Source: Lachnospiraceae bacterium
GTDB taxonomy: Bacteria > Bacillota > Clostridia > Lachnospirales > Lachnospiraceae
Length of the DNA stretch: 64,000 nt
Assembly (NCBI GenBank): GCA_021772075.1
Contig: JAETNQ010000008.1
Span: 1 to 64,000, forward strand
Direction: 5' to 3'
Part shown: one piece after another, positions 1 to 7,219 of the stretch
Layout of the letters: every line of letters begins with the position of its first letter
Numbering within the stretch: position 1 is the first letter of the stretch
Notes under the pieces: model-generated
The model's database searches: none
What the model was told of the DNA's origin: nothing
What the model saw: only the letters and a program-made list of their open reading frames with translations
Program-made: the position numbers and the translations under genes

Positions 1-43
1 AGCGAACTGCCGCAAGCCTGATAAAAGTGAAGTGAAATAAAGA

Positions 44-86
44 CTGGAGCAAATCTGTTTCTATCATACAGGTTTGCTCCAGTTTT
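44..86 (+). terminator. Intrinsic terminator of a gene upstream of the window
   Basis: A perfect 14-bp stem (CTGGAGCAAATCTG, 44-57, with 69-82) has an 11-nt loop and is followed by TTTTGT. It lies just after possible stop codons of a reading frame entering from the left edge (TGA at 19-21 or TAA at 38-40), so it probably ends that gene, whose identity cannot be read here. Confidence 0.8.
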
Positions 87-347
87 GTATAGGTACGGAC
101 TATCTACCGTTTACGATTCACGGGGGAAAGGAAGACAGAAAAATCGAATAAAGATACAATGCCAAAGGTTTTGTTTAACAGAGCTGTTTGCGGTTTTGTT
201 TGAGAGGAAGGTCCCGAACTCATGTTGTTATTTTGGGAAAGCCTTGATTTTACGGGCTTTCCCGAAGATTTATTATAGCGGGAAATAGGGAAAAGTCAAG
301 TCCCTTCCAGCTATATCAACAGACAGGATTCCCATCTTACATTAATG
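87..347. other. Gene-free spacer left of the recombinase
   Basis: No convincing gene is visible; ORF 85..288 has no family resemblance and no good ribosome binding site. The one structured feature is a 9-bp inverted repeat GGGAAAGCC (235-243 with 255-263) without a T tract on either side. The stretch is AT-rich like the rest of the first 9.6 kb. Confidence 0.5.
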
Positions 348-496
348 TTATAAAAAATTACGTGTATTATATTTTAAAAGAACTTCTTTCTTTCGGGAAA
401 ATGATACATGGACATATTTTCGGGTAATCGAAATATCAGAATGGCCCAAAAGATCTTGAACACTGCATAAATCAGCCCCATTATTCAGCAATTCAG
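348..496 (-). CDS. Tyrosine recombinase, 3' exon (catalytic tail)
   Basis: This is the C-terminal part of the site-specific tyrosine recombinase whose 5' part lies at 1165-1948. It encodes the end of the catalytic domain: the helix ELLNNGADL, then LLGHSDISITRKYVHVS, which holds the box II histidine and the nucleophilic tyrosine, then a short tail ending in a stop at 348. It has no start of its own. The preceding 668 nt on this strand are a group II intron. Joining 1948-1165 to 496-348 gives 933 nt (311 codons including stop), the normal size for this family, and the junction reads HTFATELLNNGAD as expected. Without splicing or trans-provided function, this exon is not translated in frame with the rest. 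Confidence 0.85.
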
Positions 497-1164
497 ATAG
501 CGATAGGTAAGGTTTTGCGTTTCCGCGCCGCCTTTTCCCCCGCTCCACACCGTACATGATACTTTCGCATCATACGGCGTTCCATCAATAATATATTGAC
601 TAGTGGCCGTCCCTCCGCTGCTTATTATCACAGGTTCATTGGTACCATGCCACCGCTTTCACTGATATAAAAACGGCTTATGAATTATTCCGTTACCGCG
701 TTATAGATGGCAATATCTCTGCGTTATCAGCTTACCACGTTCCGGCATTCCTATCTTTGCATATATTTTTAGGTATCACCTCTGGATTTGGACAACATTT
801 AATACCTGTAATATTAAAAGGCTGTTCATATCGCCCATATTACTTAGCCCTGTACCATTATTCTGCTGCATTTCTGCAGAGAAGCCACCCGTTATCAGTG
901 ATTTGTCCGTGCAAGCACATACTTACCATGAATATTTTATAGACCACCAGCTTATTAGCAACAGAGATTTCGTGGCAATTTGCCTTACGGTTGCTGTCAG
1001 CCGACTTTACCGAGCTTAAAACATATGGGAAATTGCCTTCTTGATGCTTTTCGGAGATTATGGATGAACCTTTCGGGCGTTACTCCTTCATTTGTTCATT
1101 CGGAATGTCAGTTCTACTATGTAAAAATAGTGTGCTGCCTTTTAAGCAGCAAACGTGTCGACAC
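497..1164 (-). mobile_element. ORF-less group II intron (668 nt)
   Basis: A ribozyme-type retroelement without an encoded maturase interrupts the recombinase gene. On the minus strand it begins GTGTCGACAC (consensus GUGYG) and ends CTTACCTATCGCTAT. Near the 3' end is a domain V hairpin, GCCGTATGATGCGAAAGTAT and its pairing arm, with a GAAA tetraloop, followed by a domain VI-like stem. Domain I motifs such as CGCCCGAAAGG and GTCGGCTGACAGC are visible. Intron-exon pairings support the boundaries: IBS2 CATAC in the 5' exon pairs with GTATG (complement of 918-922), and IBS1 TCGCC pairs with GGCGA (complement of 831-835). No reverse-transcriptase ORF fits in 668 nt, so mobility and probably efficient splicing need an intron-encoded protein supplied from elsewhere. 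Confidence 0.88.
545..592 (-). ncRNA. Group II intron domain V
   Basis: The catalytic core hairpin of the intron reads GGAACGCCGTATGATGCGAA and pairs with the following GTATCATGTACGGTG across a GAAA tetraloop, with the usual asymmetric bulge. A CGC triad sits at the 5' base. It is followed by GTGGAGCGGGGGAAAA and then the domain VI region. This arrangement is the most diagnostic single feature of the ribozyme. Confidence 0.85.
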
Positions 1165-1948
1165 TGGCGAATGTATGGCGCAAATAATGGGGAGTAGCTT
1201 CAGGGGTGATATTGGAAAGCTTTCTATATTTGTAGAAAATATTTTCGATACCATATATGGAAATAGCGTACCCATATTTATTAATAAATAATAAATTACA
1301 ATGAGGGTTCAGCAAAGGCCGAAGCCTTATCCAATTGGACAGTTCCTGGACTACTTCAGAAGAAGATATAAATAAAATTCGCTCTTTTTGTCCTTTTCCC
1401 CGAATTAACAGAGTGTTTGTTGACGCTTGGTAATCCTGCAGGCGAAGAAGGGAAATCTCGCCAATTCGCATTCCGGTGCAGATCAGCAGATCAATAATGG
1501 CCAAGTTGCGTGCAGCTATCAGAGCATGATAACCATTTTGATTAGCAAGGTCTTTCTTGACGGCGGAAATTAAAGAAATAAGTTCTTGCTTTTGCAAAAC
1601 TTTAGGAAGTGTGTATTCTCTGTTGGTTTTGCATGTGAAAGAACGGAATGGATTGTCTGAAATGGAGCAGGATGCTTCCAGACTGTTAAAGAACTTATGC
1701 AGGGTAATAAATCTTCTTTTGATCGTGGAAGACTTCAGGCGTTCTGCATGCATGAGTCTTTGAAGATAAGAATTAAGTAATTGGGGAAAACTGTCAATTT
1801 CGATATTAGGGGGGAATGAAGAAAGGAATTTTTGAAATTGACGTAAATCACAAGTATAAGACTTCCTGCTATAGGAAGAAAGATCAGCTGCATTTGTGAT
1901 TTGAATTTGATAATGTCCTAAATGAAATAAAAGTTTTTGATAAGTCAA
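1165..1948 (-). CDS. Tyrosine recombinase, 5' exon (split by group II intron)
   Basis: Site-specific recombinase of the XerC/D-invertase type; it would cut and rejoin DNA at paired sites and is the obvious candidate to flip the adjacent 37-bp inverted repeats. This exon carries the N-terminal SAM-like core-binding domain and most of the catalytic domain: box I arginine in CTGMRIGEISLLRLQD, the beta-hairpin lysine in GKGQKERI, and the HxxR of box II (HYLRHTF). The nucleophilic tyrosine lies in the 3' exon beyond the intron; unspliced message would end after six intron-encoded residues and be inactive. The ORF-track start at 1963 is a TTG overlapping the ribosome binding site; GGAGGTG followed by TTATAT favours the TTG at 1948. 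A perfect TATAAT lies upstream at 1990-1995. Confidence 0.85.
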
Positions 1949-1989
1949 ATATAACACCTCCAATTTTGAAATATGATTATTTGCATTGT

Positions 1990-2018
1990 ATTATAACAGA
2001 AAAAAGGATTGCAAATAA
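1990..2018 (-). promoter_or_regulatory. Putative promoter of the recombinase gene
   Basis: On the minus strand TTATTT is followed after 17 nt by TATAAT (complement of 1990-1995), about 40 nt upstream of the recombinase start. The -10 is perfect and the -35 weak. It faces away from the promoter that reads into the invertible segment, so the two units are divergent. Confidence 0.55.
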
Positions 2019-2037
2019 ACGGGAAATATATCATAAT
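2009..2037 (+). promoter_or_regulatory. Putative outward promoter reading into the invertible segment
   Basis: TTGCAA (2009-2014), a 17-nt spacer and CATAAT (2032-2037) place a transcription start near 2044, only a few bases before the left inverted repeat, which supplies a ribosome binding site and ATG. Whichever reading frame lies inside the left repeat would therefore be expressed from this promoter. It lies outside the segment, so it would not move on inversion. Confidence 0.6.
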
Positions 2038-2048
2038 AAAGGATGTAA

Positions 2049-2085
2049 AAATAATAATTTGTTATTTGGAGGTTGTATGAATAGC
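2049..2085 (+). repeat. Left 37-bp inverted repeat of the invertible segment
   Basis: This 37-bp sequence is an exact reverse complement of 3709-3745. It contains the ribosome binding site TTTGGAGGTTGT and the codons ATG AAT AGC, so each copy is a ready-made translation start facing into the segment. Perfect conservation over 37 bp, including AT-rich non-coding bases upstream of the ribosome binding site, argues for a recombination site and not for chance or coding constraint. Confidence 0.92.
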
Positions 2086-2163
2086 AAATTACAGATTTGT
2101 TGCAAAAAAATACAGCCCATAAGTGAGCTGCATTCATTAAAGTTATTTAATATGATGCAATAA
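2077..2163 (+). CDS. 28-residue frame opened by the left inverted repeat
   Basis: The ATG and ribosome binding site of the left repeat open MNSKLQICCKK..., which stops at 2163 inside the segment. Its first three codons are identical to those of the pentapeptide-repeat protein because they belong to the repeat. It is most likely the non-productive product of this orientation and not a functional peptide, though the strong GGAGG site and the promoter just upstream mean that it could well be translated. Confidence 0.4.
   Translation: MNSKLQICCKKIQPISELHSLKLFNMMQ
2104..2131 (-). terminator. Intrinsic terminator of the pentapeptide-repeat gene
   Basis: On the minus strand CAGCTCA, loop CTTA, TGGGCTG forms a 7-bp stem (one U-G pair) followed by TATTTTTTT. 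It lies just after the gene's stop at 2143 and inside the left inverted repeat, so it travels with the gene on inversion. The plus-strand side lacks a T tract, so it should act in one direction only. Confidence 0.75.
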
Positions 2164-3717
2164 TGTGGCTTCAATCCCATATTTTGATAATAACTGGTTT
2201 TTAATTTCAAGCTGTGCTTGTAAATCTTCTATAATATAACGAGATACTTCGTTCAGCTGTTTTTGCTGTTCATTTAATAGCTTTTGTTGTTCATTAATTT
2301 GATCCTGCTGTGTTCGAATCAACGATAATGAGGTGTTTTCAAACCCCTCTATAATATTGGAGTCAGGAGATGGATTCCGTTTCTCTTTTTGCTTTGAAGA
2401 AAACTGTCCGAATAGGCTGATACAATTATTTACAAATGATGTTACCGCATCTAACGGGGAAAATACCGCATTTATACTGTTTAAAACAGCCATCACTATG
2501 GGCCATTCCCCAATCATGGTATAAATAATTTCCCATGGACACTGGTGCTTCATTTCAATATTATATGTAATATTCCCTGCGCCAATAGCATCAAATAACT
2601 GTTCAATTTCACCAATAAGCAAGCCCAGCTTCTGGGAATCGGTATTTTCAATATTTGTTTGCAGGCGAAGTTCCAAAGTTGTTTTTTGCGAATCATTAAA
2701 TAGCAATAAATTCCGTATTGTACCAAGATGGATAAAATAGCTTTTCTTTTCAAACTCTGTCATAGGGCCAAAAGCAGTTGCGTCATAAATTCGATCATAA
2801 ATCGCCTGTAACTGTTCATTGGTAAAAATATGTCCATCCGCAGCGAGCTTGCATAAAAATTTCAACATGCGGAAATCTTTCTTCCGGGCAGCATTTTCAA
2901 TGCCCCTCCTGATAGTTTCATAAGCATGAAGCAAGTCGCCGCATGCCAGATAAATATTTGCAATAGGAAAATATTCTTCATAATGCTTAAAATAACTGAT
3001 TATATCCGGCAATAGCTGCTTATATTGGTCTGGATATAAAACAGGTCCGTTTTTCGTATCCGGCCCAATGTATACATCCTCATTTGTATGAAGGAAATAA
3101 TCTATTCCTCCAAAGACATAAGGAAGCTGGTAAAAAGGAAGAGAAACATGTTCCATATGAACTTGGGCAAATTCGGAGAAACATAAATTCAAATCACATA
3201 ATTCTACATTTTTAAAAGTGCAGTTACTAAATTTACTATTTTCTACCGTGGACATAGAGATAGTTACATCCTCAAATTTGGAATGATCAAAGGAAACGCT
3301 ATCCAATGTAGAATTTGAAATTTGAATTCCTCTGAATTCACAGTTTGAGAAATTTGAAAAACTAAAGTTAGTACCGATAAACGGCCTATATATATTATTA
3401 ACAAAATGACAGGAATCAAAATTACAATATTCTACATTTGTATGCTTATATTTGATATTTATAAAATCAGTCCGAACACATCGGGAATCGGCAAAAATAG
3501 CATTCGTAAAATCAGAATCGTTTACAGTACAGCCAACCAGACGAGAGCGGCGCAAATCTTCTGCAATATAATTGCCGGGAGGTATCGTAATATTTTCCGC
3601 ATTTTTAAAAACAGAAGAAAATATTGGCATGCTATATCCGCAATCTTTAATATGCTTTAAACTATTTTCAAAGTCTAGACTATCGCTTGGCAGAAATGGG
3701 TTTTGATAGCTATTCAT
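2143..3717 (-). CDS. Pentapeptide-repeat protein with C-terminal coiled coil
   Basis: A protein of 524 residues with unknown function. Residues about 40-200 are pentapeptide-like repeats (for example SDFTNAIFADSRCVRTDF and later NSKFSNCTFKNVELCDL), which build a right-handed quadrilateral beta-helix in this family. The middle is helical, with a hydrophobic stretch around MVAVLNSINAVFSPLDAV-like residues that may touch a membrane. The C-terminus is a Gln/Glu-rich coiled coil (DQINEQQKLLNEQQKQLNE). I start it at the ATG inside the right inverted repeat (3715-3717), preceded by GGAGG, not at the ORF-track start upstream. It carries its own terminator and fills the invertible segment. Pentapeptide proteins include topoisomerase-binding DNA mimics and scaffold proteins; nothing here decides between them. 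Confidence 0.8.
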   Translation of the reverse strand: MNSYQNPFLPSDSLDFENSLKHIKDCGYSMPIFSSVFKNAENITIPPGNYIAEDLRRSRLVGCTVNDSDFTNAIFADSRCVRTDFINIKYKHTNVEYCNFDSCHFVNNIYRPFIGTNFSFSNFSNCEFRGIQISNSTLDSVSFDHSKFEDVTISMSTVENSKFSNCTFKNVELCDLNLCFSEFAQVHMEHVSLPFYQLPYVFGGIDYFLHTNEDVYIGPDTKNGPVLYPDQYKQLLPDIISYFKHYEEYFPIANIYLACGDLLHAYETIRRGIENAARKKDFRMLKFLCKLAADGHIFTNEQLQAIYDRIYDATAFGPMTEFEKKSYFIHLGTIRNLLLFNDSQKTTLELRLQTNIENTDSQKLGLLIGEIEQLFDAIGAGNITYNIEMKHQCPWEIIYTMIGEWPIVMAVLNSINAVFSPLDAVTSFVNNCISLFGQFSSKQKEKRNPSPDSNIIEGFENTSLSLIRTQQDQINEQQKLLNEQQKQLNEVSRYIIEDLQAQLEIKNQLLSKYGIEATLLHHIK

Positions 3718-3745
3718 ACAACCTCCAAATAACAAATTATTATTT
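3709..3745 (-). repeat. Right 37-bp inverted repeat of the invertible segment
   Basis: Exact reverse complement of 2049-2085. In this orientation it provides the ribosome binding site and ATG AAT AGC start of the pentapeptide-repeat gene. Sequence diverges immediately on both sides of the 37 bp. Confidence 0.92.
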
Positions 3746-3763
3746 GGCTGTGAGAAAGGGGCA

Positions 3764-3769
3764 GATTAT
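3764..3769 (-). promoter_or_regulatory. Possible minus-strand -10 element
   Basis: The minus strand reads TATAAT close to the radical SAM start codon, about 50 nt upstream of the pentapeptide gene's ATG in this orientation. The -35 is poor (TTTTAC at 15-nt spacing). If real, it lets the gene be expressed in this orientation too, and from outside the segment. Confidence 0.3.
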
Positions 3770-4888
3770 ATGGATGAAATATTAAGTAAAATTAATATAA
3801 GGTTGAGAAGGTTTAAACCGATTATGCGGAAAGGAGCCAACTATACAACCTGGATGGAAAATAAAGTATTGCAAGTGACGTATAAAAGCAGGGGATGCCG
3901 CAATTCGGCGTTAGGAAGCTGCCTGATGTGCGATTATGGAGCAGGAAGAAATTTGAATCTGGAAGAATGCACGCAAATCCTTCCGGAGGTTCTTTTGAGA
4001 GAAACAGGACATATTGAGGAACTGATATTGAATACATATGGAAGTTTCCTGGACGAATATGAAATTCCGAAAGAAAACCGGCATGCGGTTTTAATGCAGG
4101 TTGCAGAAACAAAGATCCCATATATTACTTTTGAAACACACTATAAAACAGTAACAAAAGAGTGTATTGAAGAAATTCAAAGAGTGATTGGGGATAGGGA
4201 TATTGCATATGAAATGGGATTGGAATCGGTAAATCCTTATGTGCTGCATAATTGTTTGAATAAGGATATCAATCTGGAAGAGTTGAAAGAATGTATCCGG
4301 TTAATTCACAATTACCATCATGCCGTAATTTTTAATATCTTATACGGAAGTCCATTTTTAAGTGAAAGGCATCAAATGGAAGATGTGCTGCAGTCAATTC
4401 AATGGGCATATGAACAGGATGTGGAGGTAATCGTGCTTTTTCCTGTAAACATAAAGCCGTTTACAGCATTGGAGCATTTATACCGGGGCGGGTTTTACCA
4501 GCCGGTTTCCCATTGGGGGTTTATAAAATTATTGGATGCTGTTCCAGAGAACATTTTAAACAGAATTAGTATTGCATGGTATGGAAATCGTGAGATTAAA
4601 TACGATAGTTATGATTTTGCCCCCGTTCTGCCAATCTCATGCAAAGTGTGCCATGAGGCCATTATGGAATTTTATAAAAATTTTATTAAAAACAGGGATA
4701 TGCAGCATAGAAAAGAGTTGTTGGGAAAAATGATGTCCCAACCTTTTGAGTGCGGATGCAGAAACCATGCATTGGATGCGTTAACCCACCCGGCAGTATC
4801 CGAAGACTTTCGTTCGGAGGCATTGGAATATTTAAAGAAAACGGTATTAAAGGATGGAAAGTATGCGATACCATGGAAAGAATATTGA
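3770..4888 (+). CDS. Radical SAM enzyme, wide-spaced CX7CX2C type
   Basis: First gene of the six-gene biosynthetic operon, 372 residues. The cluster-binding cysteines are C43, C51 and C54 in GCRNSALGSCLMCDYG, a spacing like that of the TIGR01210/RaSEA-Elp3-related group and unlike the common CX3CX2C. Further barrel motifs are YEMGLES and the C-terminal cysteine pairs ISCKVC and FECGC, which may bind a second cluster or zinc. It should cleave S-adenosylmethionine to start a radical reaction on an unknown substrate. The ribosome binding site GAAAGGGG precedes ATG 3770, which follows the right inverted repeat by 24 nt. The next gene overlaps its end. RNA-modifying relatives exist, but the ACP, ligase and decarboxylase neighbours favour small-molecule chemistry. 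Confidence 0.8.
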   Translation: MDEILSKINIRLRRFKPIMRKGANYTTWMENKVLQVTYKSRGCRNSALGSCLMCDYGAGRNLNLEECTQILPEVLLRETGHIEELILNTYGSFLDEYEIPKENRHAVLMQVAETKIPYITFETHYKTVTKECIEEIQRVIGDRDIAYEMGLESVNPYVLHNCLNKDINLEELKECIRLIHNYHHAVIFNILYGSPFLSERHQMEDVLQSIQWAYEQDVEVIVLFPVNIKPFTALEHLYRGGFYQPVSHWGFIKLLDAVPENILNRISIAWYGNREIKYDSYDFAPVLPISCKVCHEAIMEFYKNFIKNRDMQHRKELLGKMMSQPFECGCRNHALDALTHPAVSEDFRSEALEYLKKTVLKDGKYAIPWKEY

Positions 4889-5750
4889 TACTTTTGAGAA
4901 TGCGCTATCTATGCTTTATAGAAACAGCGGTTATATACCGGAAAAGCATGCGGACTGCATTTCAGGGAGGGCGTTTGTCTTTAAAGCAGAGCAGAATGAC
5001 TTGAAAAATTGGTTGTCATCGGGAGTGGCTGTGGATGATGCAGTACGGAAGGTTGCCGCATATAATAATCTTTTACAAGAAACGGATATTTTTTATAGTA
5101 TAGAGGACTGCTGCCGGGCAATGGAATGGGGATGCTTCCTTGGGCCGGTAGATATTCTGGCGCAGGATGATATACAATCATTTTATTATAACGGGAAAAG
5201 AAGATATTTATATGTTTGCGGACAAAAGGACGGGATATATGCTGTTCATGATCCTGAAGGATTTCCGCTAAGATTATATAGAAAGGAAGAATTGCTGCAA
5301 GAATATGATCTGAGCCAAAGCATAGCGGTAAGGATGCGTTCTGGCGGCTGCCAGAAAAAGAAGGCGCTTATAGCCGATGTCATCAGATATCAGCTGATTC
5401 ATAGAAGGTCTAAAGAGAATTGGGATCTTGAAGGCGACATGGGAAGCTGGCTGTATTCCGGGGGAGGAAGAAAAAAGGATCTGGCATTGCAATTTGGATG
5501 GAACTTATATCTGCACCAGATATGGAAAATTGTACAGATCCTTGAGACGGAGGGGCTGGGCGCAGAAGTATTTTGTGAGAAGCTGGAATATATGCTGGAA
5601 AAACTATATGGTTATGTATGGAAAGGAAACATGCTGGAGATTTTATTGTGGAGGAATAATTTTTGGAAATGCATGGAAGAGGCTGTGGGGATGGATGATA
5701 AATGGGGAGCAAGGGGCGAGGGGCATGATGCTGGAAGTAATGGACAGTGA
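4863..5750 (+). CDS. BtrH-like protein lacking the catalytic Cys/His (likely pseudoenzyme)
   Basis: A protein of 295 residues that shares its layout with the second BtrH-like protein at 8632: compare GCFLGPVDI...YVCGQKDGIYAVHDPEGF...RKEEL here with GCNIVLGPLNM...YIQLRKTRNDIFVIRDSEGY...RKELY there. BtrH-type proteins have a papain/C39-like fold, and butirosin BtrH moves an acyl group from a carrier protein to an amine. In this copy the N-terminal Cys position reads TFENALSML and the His position reads RRYLYV, so neither catalytic residue is evident. It may be a structural partner of the active paralogue. I choose ATG 4863, 8 nt after AAAGGA and overlapping the previous gene by 26 nt, over the track start 4854. 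Confidence 0.6.
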   Translation: MRYHGKNIDTFENALSMLYRNSGYIPEKHADCISGRAFVFKAEQNDLKNWLSSGVAVDDAVRKVAAYNNLLQETDIFYSIEDCCRAMEWGCFLGPVDILAQDDIQSFYYNGKRRYLYVCGQKDGIYAVHDPEGFPLRLYRKEELLQEYDLSQSIAVRMRSGGCQKKKALIADVIRYQLIHRRSKENWDLEGDMGSWLYSGGGRKKDLALQFGWNLYLHQIWKIVQILETEGLGAEVFCEKLEYMLEKLYGYVWKGNMLEILLWRNNFWKCMEEAVGMDDKWGARGEGHDAGSNGQ

Positions 5751-6891
5751 ACAACAGGAGAAAATAAAAAGCAATACGCCGTGTTATGTATTTGATGAGC
5801 GGCATTTTTATGAAACTATTCGCCAACTGCGGGATGAATGCGGACAGGGAGTAAATATCTGCTTTTCTATAAAAAGCAATCCATGGCTGGCACCGTATAT
5901 AGAACATTATGTTGATCAGGTGGAGGTTTGTTCGGAGGGAGAATTGGAATTGTGTGAAAGAGCCGGCATCAATATGGGATGTATTTTGGCAGGAGGTGTC
6001 AGCAAAAGTCTCAGAGAACTTGTACATATGATTAGGGCAGGGGTTGGAATGATTTCCATTGAATCCAGGCTTCAGTTGGAGTTGCTGGAACAGGCTTGCA
6101 GACAAGAGGAGAGTAGCTGCCGCTGTCTCCTGCGGGTTTCCAGCGGCAATCAATTTGGGATGCCGATAAAAGAAATTAAAAAAATTTTATCAGAAAGAAA
6201 AGAAACTTCTTTGGTACGCTTCGCAGGTCTGCATTACTATAGCGGAACCCAGAAAAGGTCGGCGAATGAGATTTTGAAAGAAATGGATGCCTTGGAAACG
6301 TTTGCAGATGAAATAGGAAGCTGTTTTGACAAGCAACCATTCATTATGGAATATGGGCCGGGGATAGGATATCCTTATTTTATAACAGATAAAAAGGAAT
6401 ATCATCGGGAAATAATCCGGACGATTTCCAAGCGCTGCTCCCGATGGGCGGAAAAATACCATTTTGTGTTTGAAGCAGGACGGATCTGCGCTTCGGAGGC
6501 AGGGGATTATATTACAAAGGTCGTGGATATAAAAAGAAATGAAGGAAAACTTTTTTATATAGTGGATGGGGGATGCCACCAATTAAAATATTATAATCAG
6601 TCGAATGGCTACAGAATACCGTATTTTGATGTGATCCATATAGAAAAAAGAACGAGGGGAAAGGCGGCTGCGACGGTAAATGGTTCTTTGTGTACAGCGG
6701 GAGATGTTTTGATGCGGGATGCAGAACTTGAAGAATGCGATATTGGAGACTTATTTGTATTCCATAATGTCGGCGCATATTCTTCAACAGAAGCAATGGC
6801 GCTTTTTTTAAGCAGAAAATATCCAGGCATTTTTGTTTGGGAGCAGAACCGGGAATTAAAGCAGATATTTCAGGGCAGGGTACTGCTTTGA
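5725..6891 (+). CDS. LysA/BtrK-like PLP-dependent decarboxylase
   Basis: A fold-type III PLP decarboxylase of 388 residues. The N-terminal TIM barrel has the PLP lysine K50 in CFSIKSNPW, the phosphate-binding MEYGPGIGYP and FEAGR. The C-terminal beta domain has NGSLCTAGDVL, the active-site cysteine region of the family, and VGAYS. Diaminopimelate decarboxylase is the best-known relative, but here an acyl carrier protein and ligase follow directly. In butirosin synthesis the relative BtrK decarboxylates glutamyl bound to a carrier protein, which is the role I infer. The ORF-track start 5428 lies deep inside the upstream gene; ATG 5725 after AAGGGGCGAG is preferred, with ATG 5740 as an alternative. 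It overlaps the previous gene by 26 nt. Confidence 0.8.
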   Translation: MMLEVMDSEQQEKIKSNTPCYVFDERHFYETIRQLRDECGQGVNICFSIKSNPWLAPYIEHYVDQVEVCSEGELELCERAGINMGCILAGGVSKSLRELVHMIRAGVGMISIESRLQLELLEQACRQEESSCRCLLRVSSGNQFGMPIKEIKKILSERKETSLVRFAGLHYYSGTQKRSANEILKEMDALETFADEIGSCFDKQPFIMEYGPGIGYPYFITDKKEYHREIIRTISKRCSRWAEKYHFVFEAGRICASEAGDYITKVVDIKRNEGKLFYIVDGGCHQLKYYNQSNGYRIPYFDVIHIEKRTRGKAAATVNGSLCTAGDVLMRDAELEECDIGDLFVFHNVGAYSSTEAMALFLSRKYPGIFVWEQNRELKQIFQGRVLL

Positions 6892-6924
6892 GAAATGCAC
6901 CAGAAAGATAAGAGGAGGATAGAA

Positions 6925-7212
6925 ATGAGAAAACGAATAGAGAAAAAGGTATTGGAGTTAGTGTATGAAACGATTGATAAAGGCGAAGATGTGCCTGGAG
7001 ATGTATTGGCGGATAGAGAGTCCATGTTAATGGATCTGGGATATGATTCTATTTCTATGATTCATCTTCAAGTGGAAATAGAAGATGAGTTCCGCTTCAT
7101 GTTTGATCCGGTAGAAGATGATTTTGAAGAAATTTTTTCTACGGTGGGCAAGTTGTGCGATTATGTGGTTCAGCGTGTAAAATCAGAAAAAAGCTGGCCG
7201 GGAATGGGGTGA
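6925..7212 (+). CDS. Acyl carrier protein
   Basis: A stand-alone carrier protein of 95 residues. The phosphopantetheine attachment serine is S42 in LGYDSISMIHL, within the usual four-helix acidic fold. It presumably carries an aminoacyl or other acyl group activated by the ligase at 7220 and acted on by the decarboxylase just upstream, as BtrI does in butirosin synthesis. The start at ATG 6925 follows a very strong GAGGAGG at 7-nt spacing; the track start 6895 has none. It sits 33 nt after the decarboxylase and 7 nt before the ligase. It is not the fatty-acid AcpP context, since no fab genes are nearby. Confidence 0.85.
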   Translation: MRKRIEKKVLELVYETIDKGEDVPGDVLADRESMLMDLGYDSISMIHLQVEIEDEFRFMFDPVEDDFEEIFSTVGKLCDYVVQRVKSEKSWPGMG

Positions 7213-7219
7213 TGGCTGA

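Larger units (their letters stand above)
2049..3745. other. Candidate invertible DNA segment (1,697 bp)
   Basis: Bounded by the perfect 37-bp inverted repeats and adjacent to a tyrosine recombinase gene, this is laid out as a phase-variable switch. It holds the complete pentapeptide-repeat gene and its terminator. In the orientation shown, the left repeat starts a 28-codon dead-end frame (2077-2163) and the real gene points left from the right repeat. After inversion (position x becomes 5794-x) the external promoter at 2009-2037 would read straight into the pentapeptide gene, and its terminator would fall at about 3663-3691, in front of the radical SAM operon. Actual inversion cannot be seen from one sequence. 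Confidence 0.8.

Noticed and set aside
235-263. 9-bp inverted repeat GGGAAAGCC...GGCTTTCCC as a terminator
   Set aside because: No T tract follows on either strand, so termination is not supported; it was only noted in the spacer description.
757-1291. Plus-strand ORFs of 61 and 103 codons
   Set aside because: They lie antisense to the group II intron and the recombinase and match no family; they are by-products of the ribozyme sequence.
5410-6153. Minus-strand 247-codon ORF
   Set aside because: It is antisense to the decarboxylase, has no ribosome binding site and no family resemblance.
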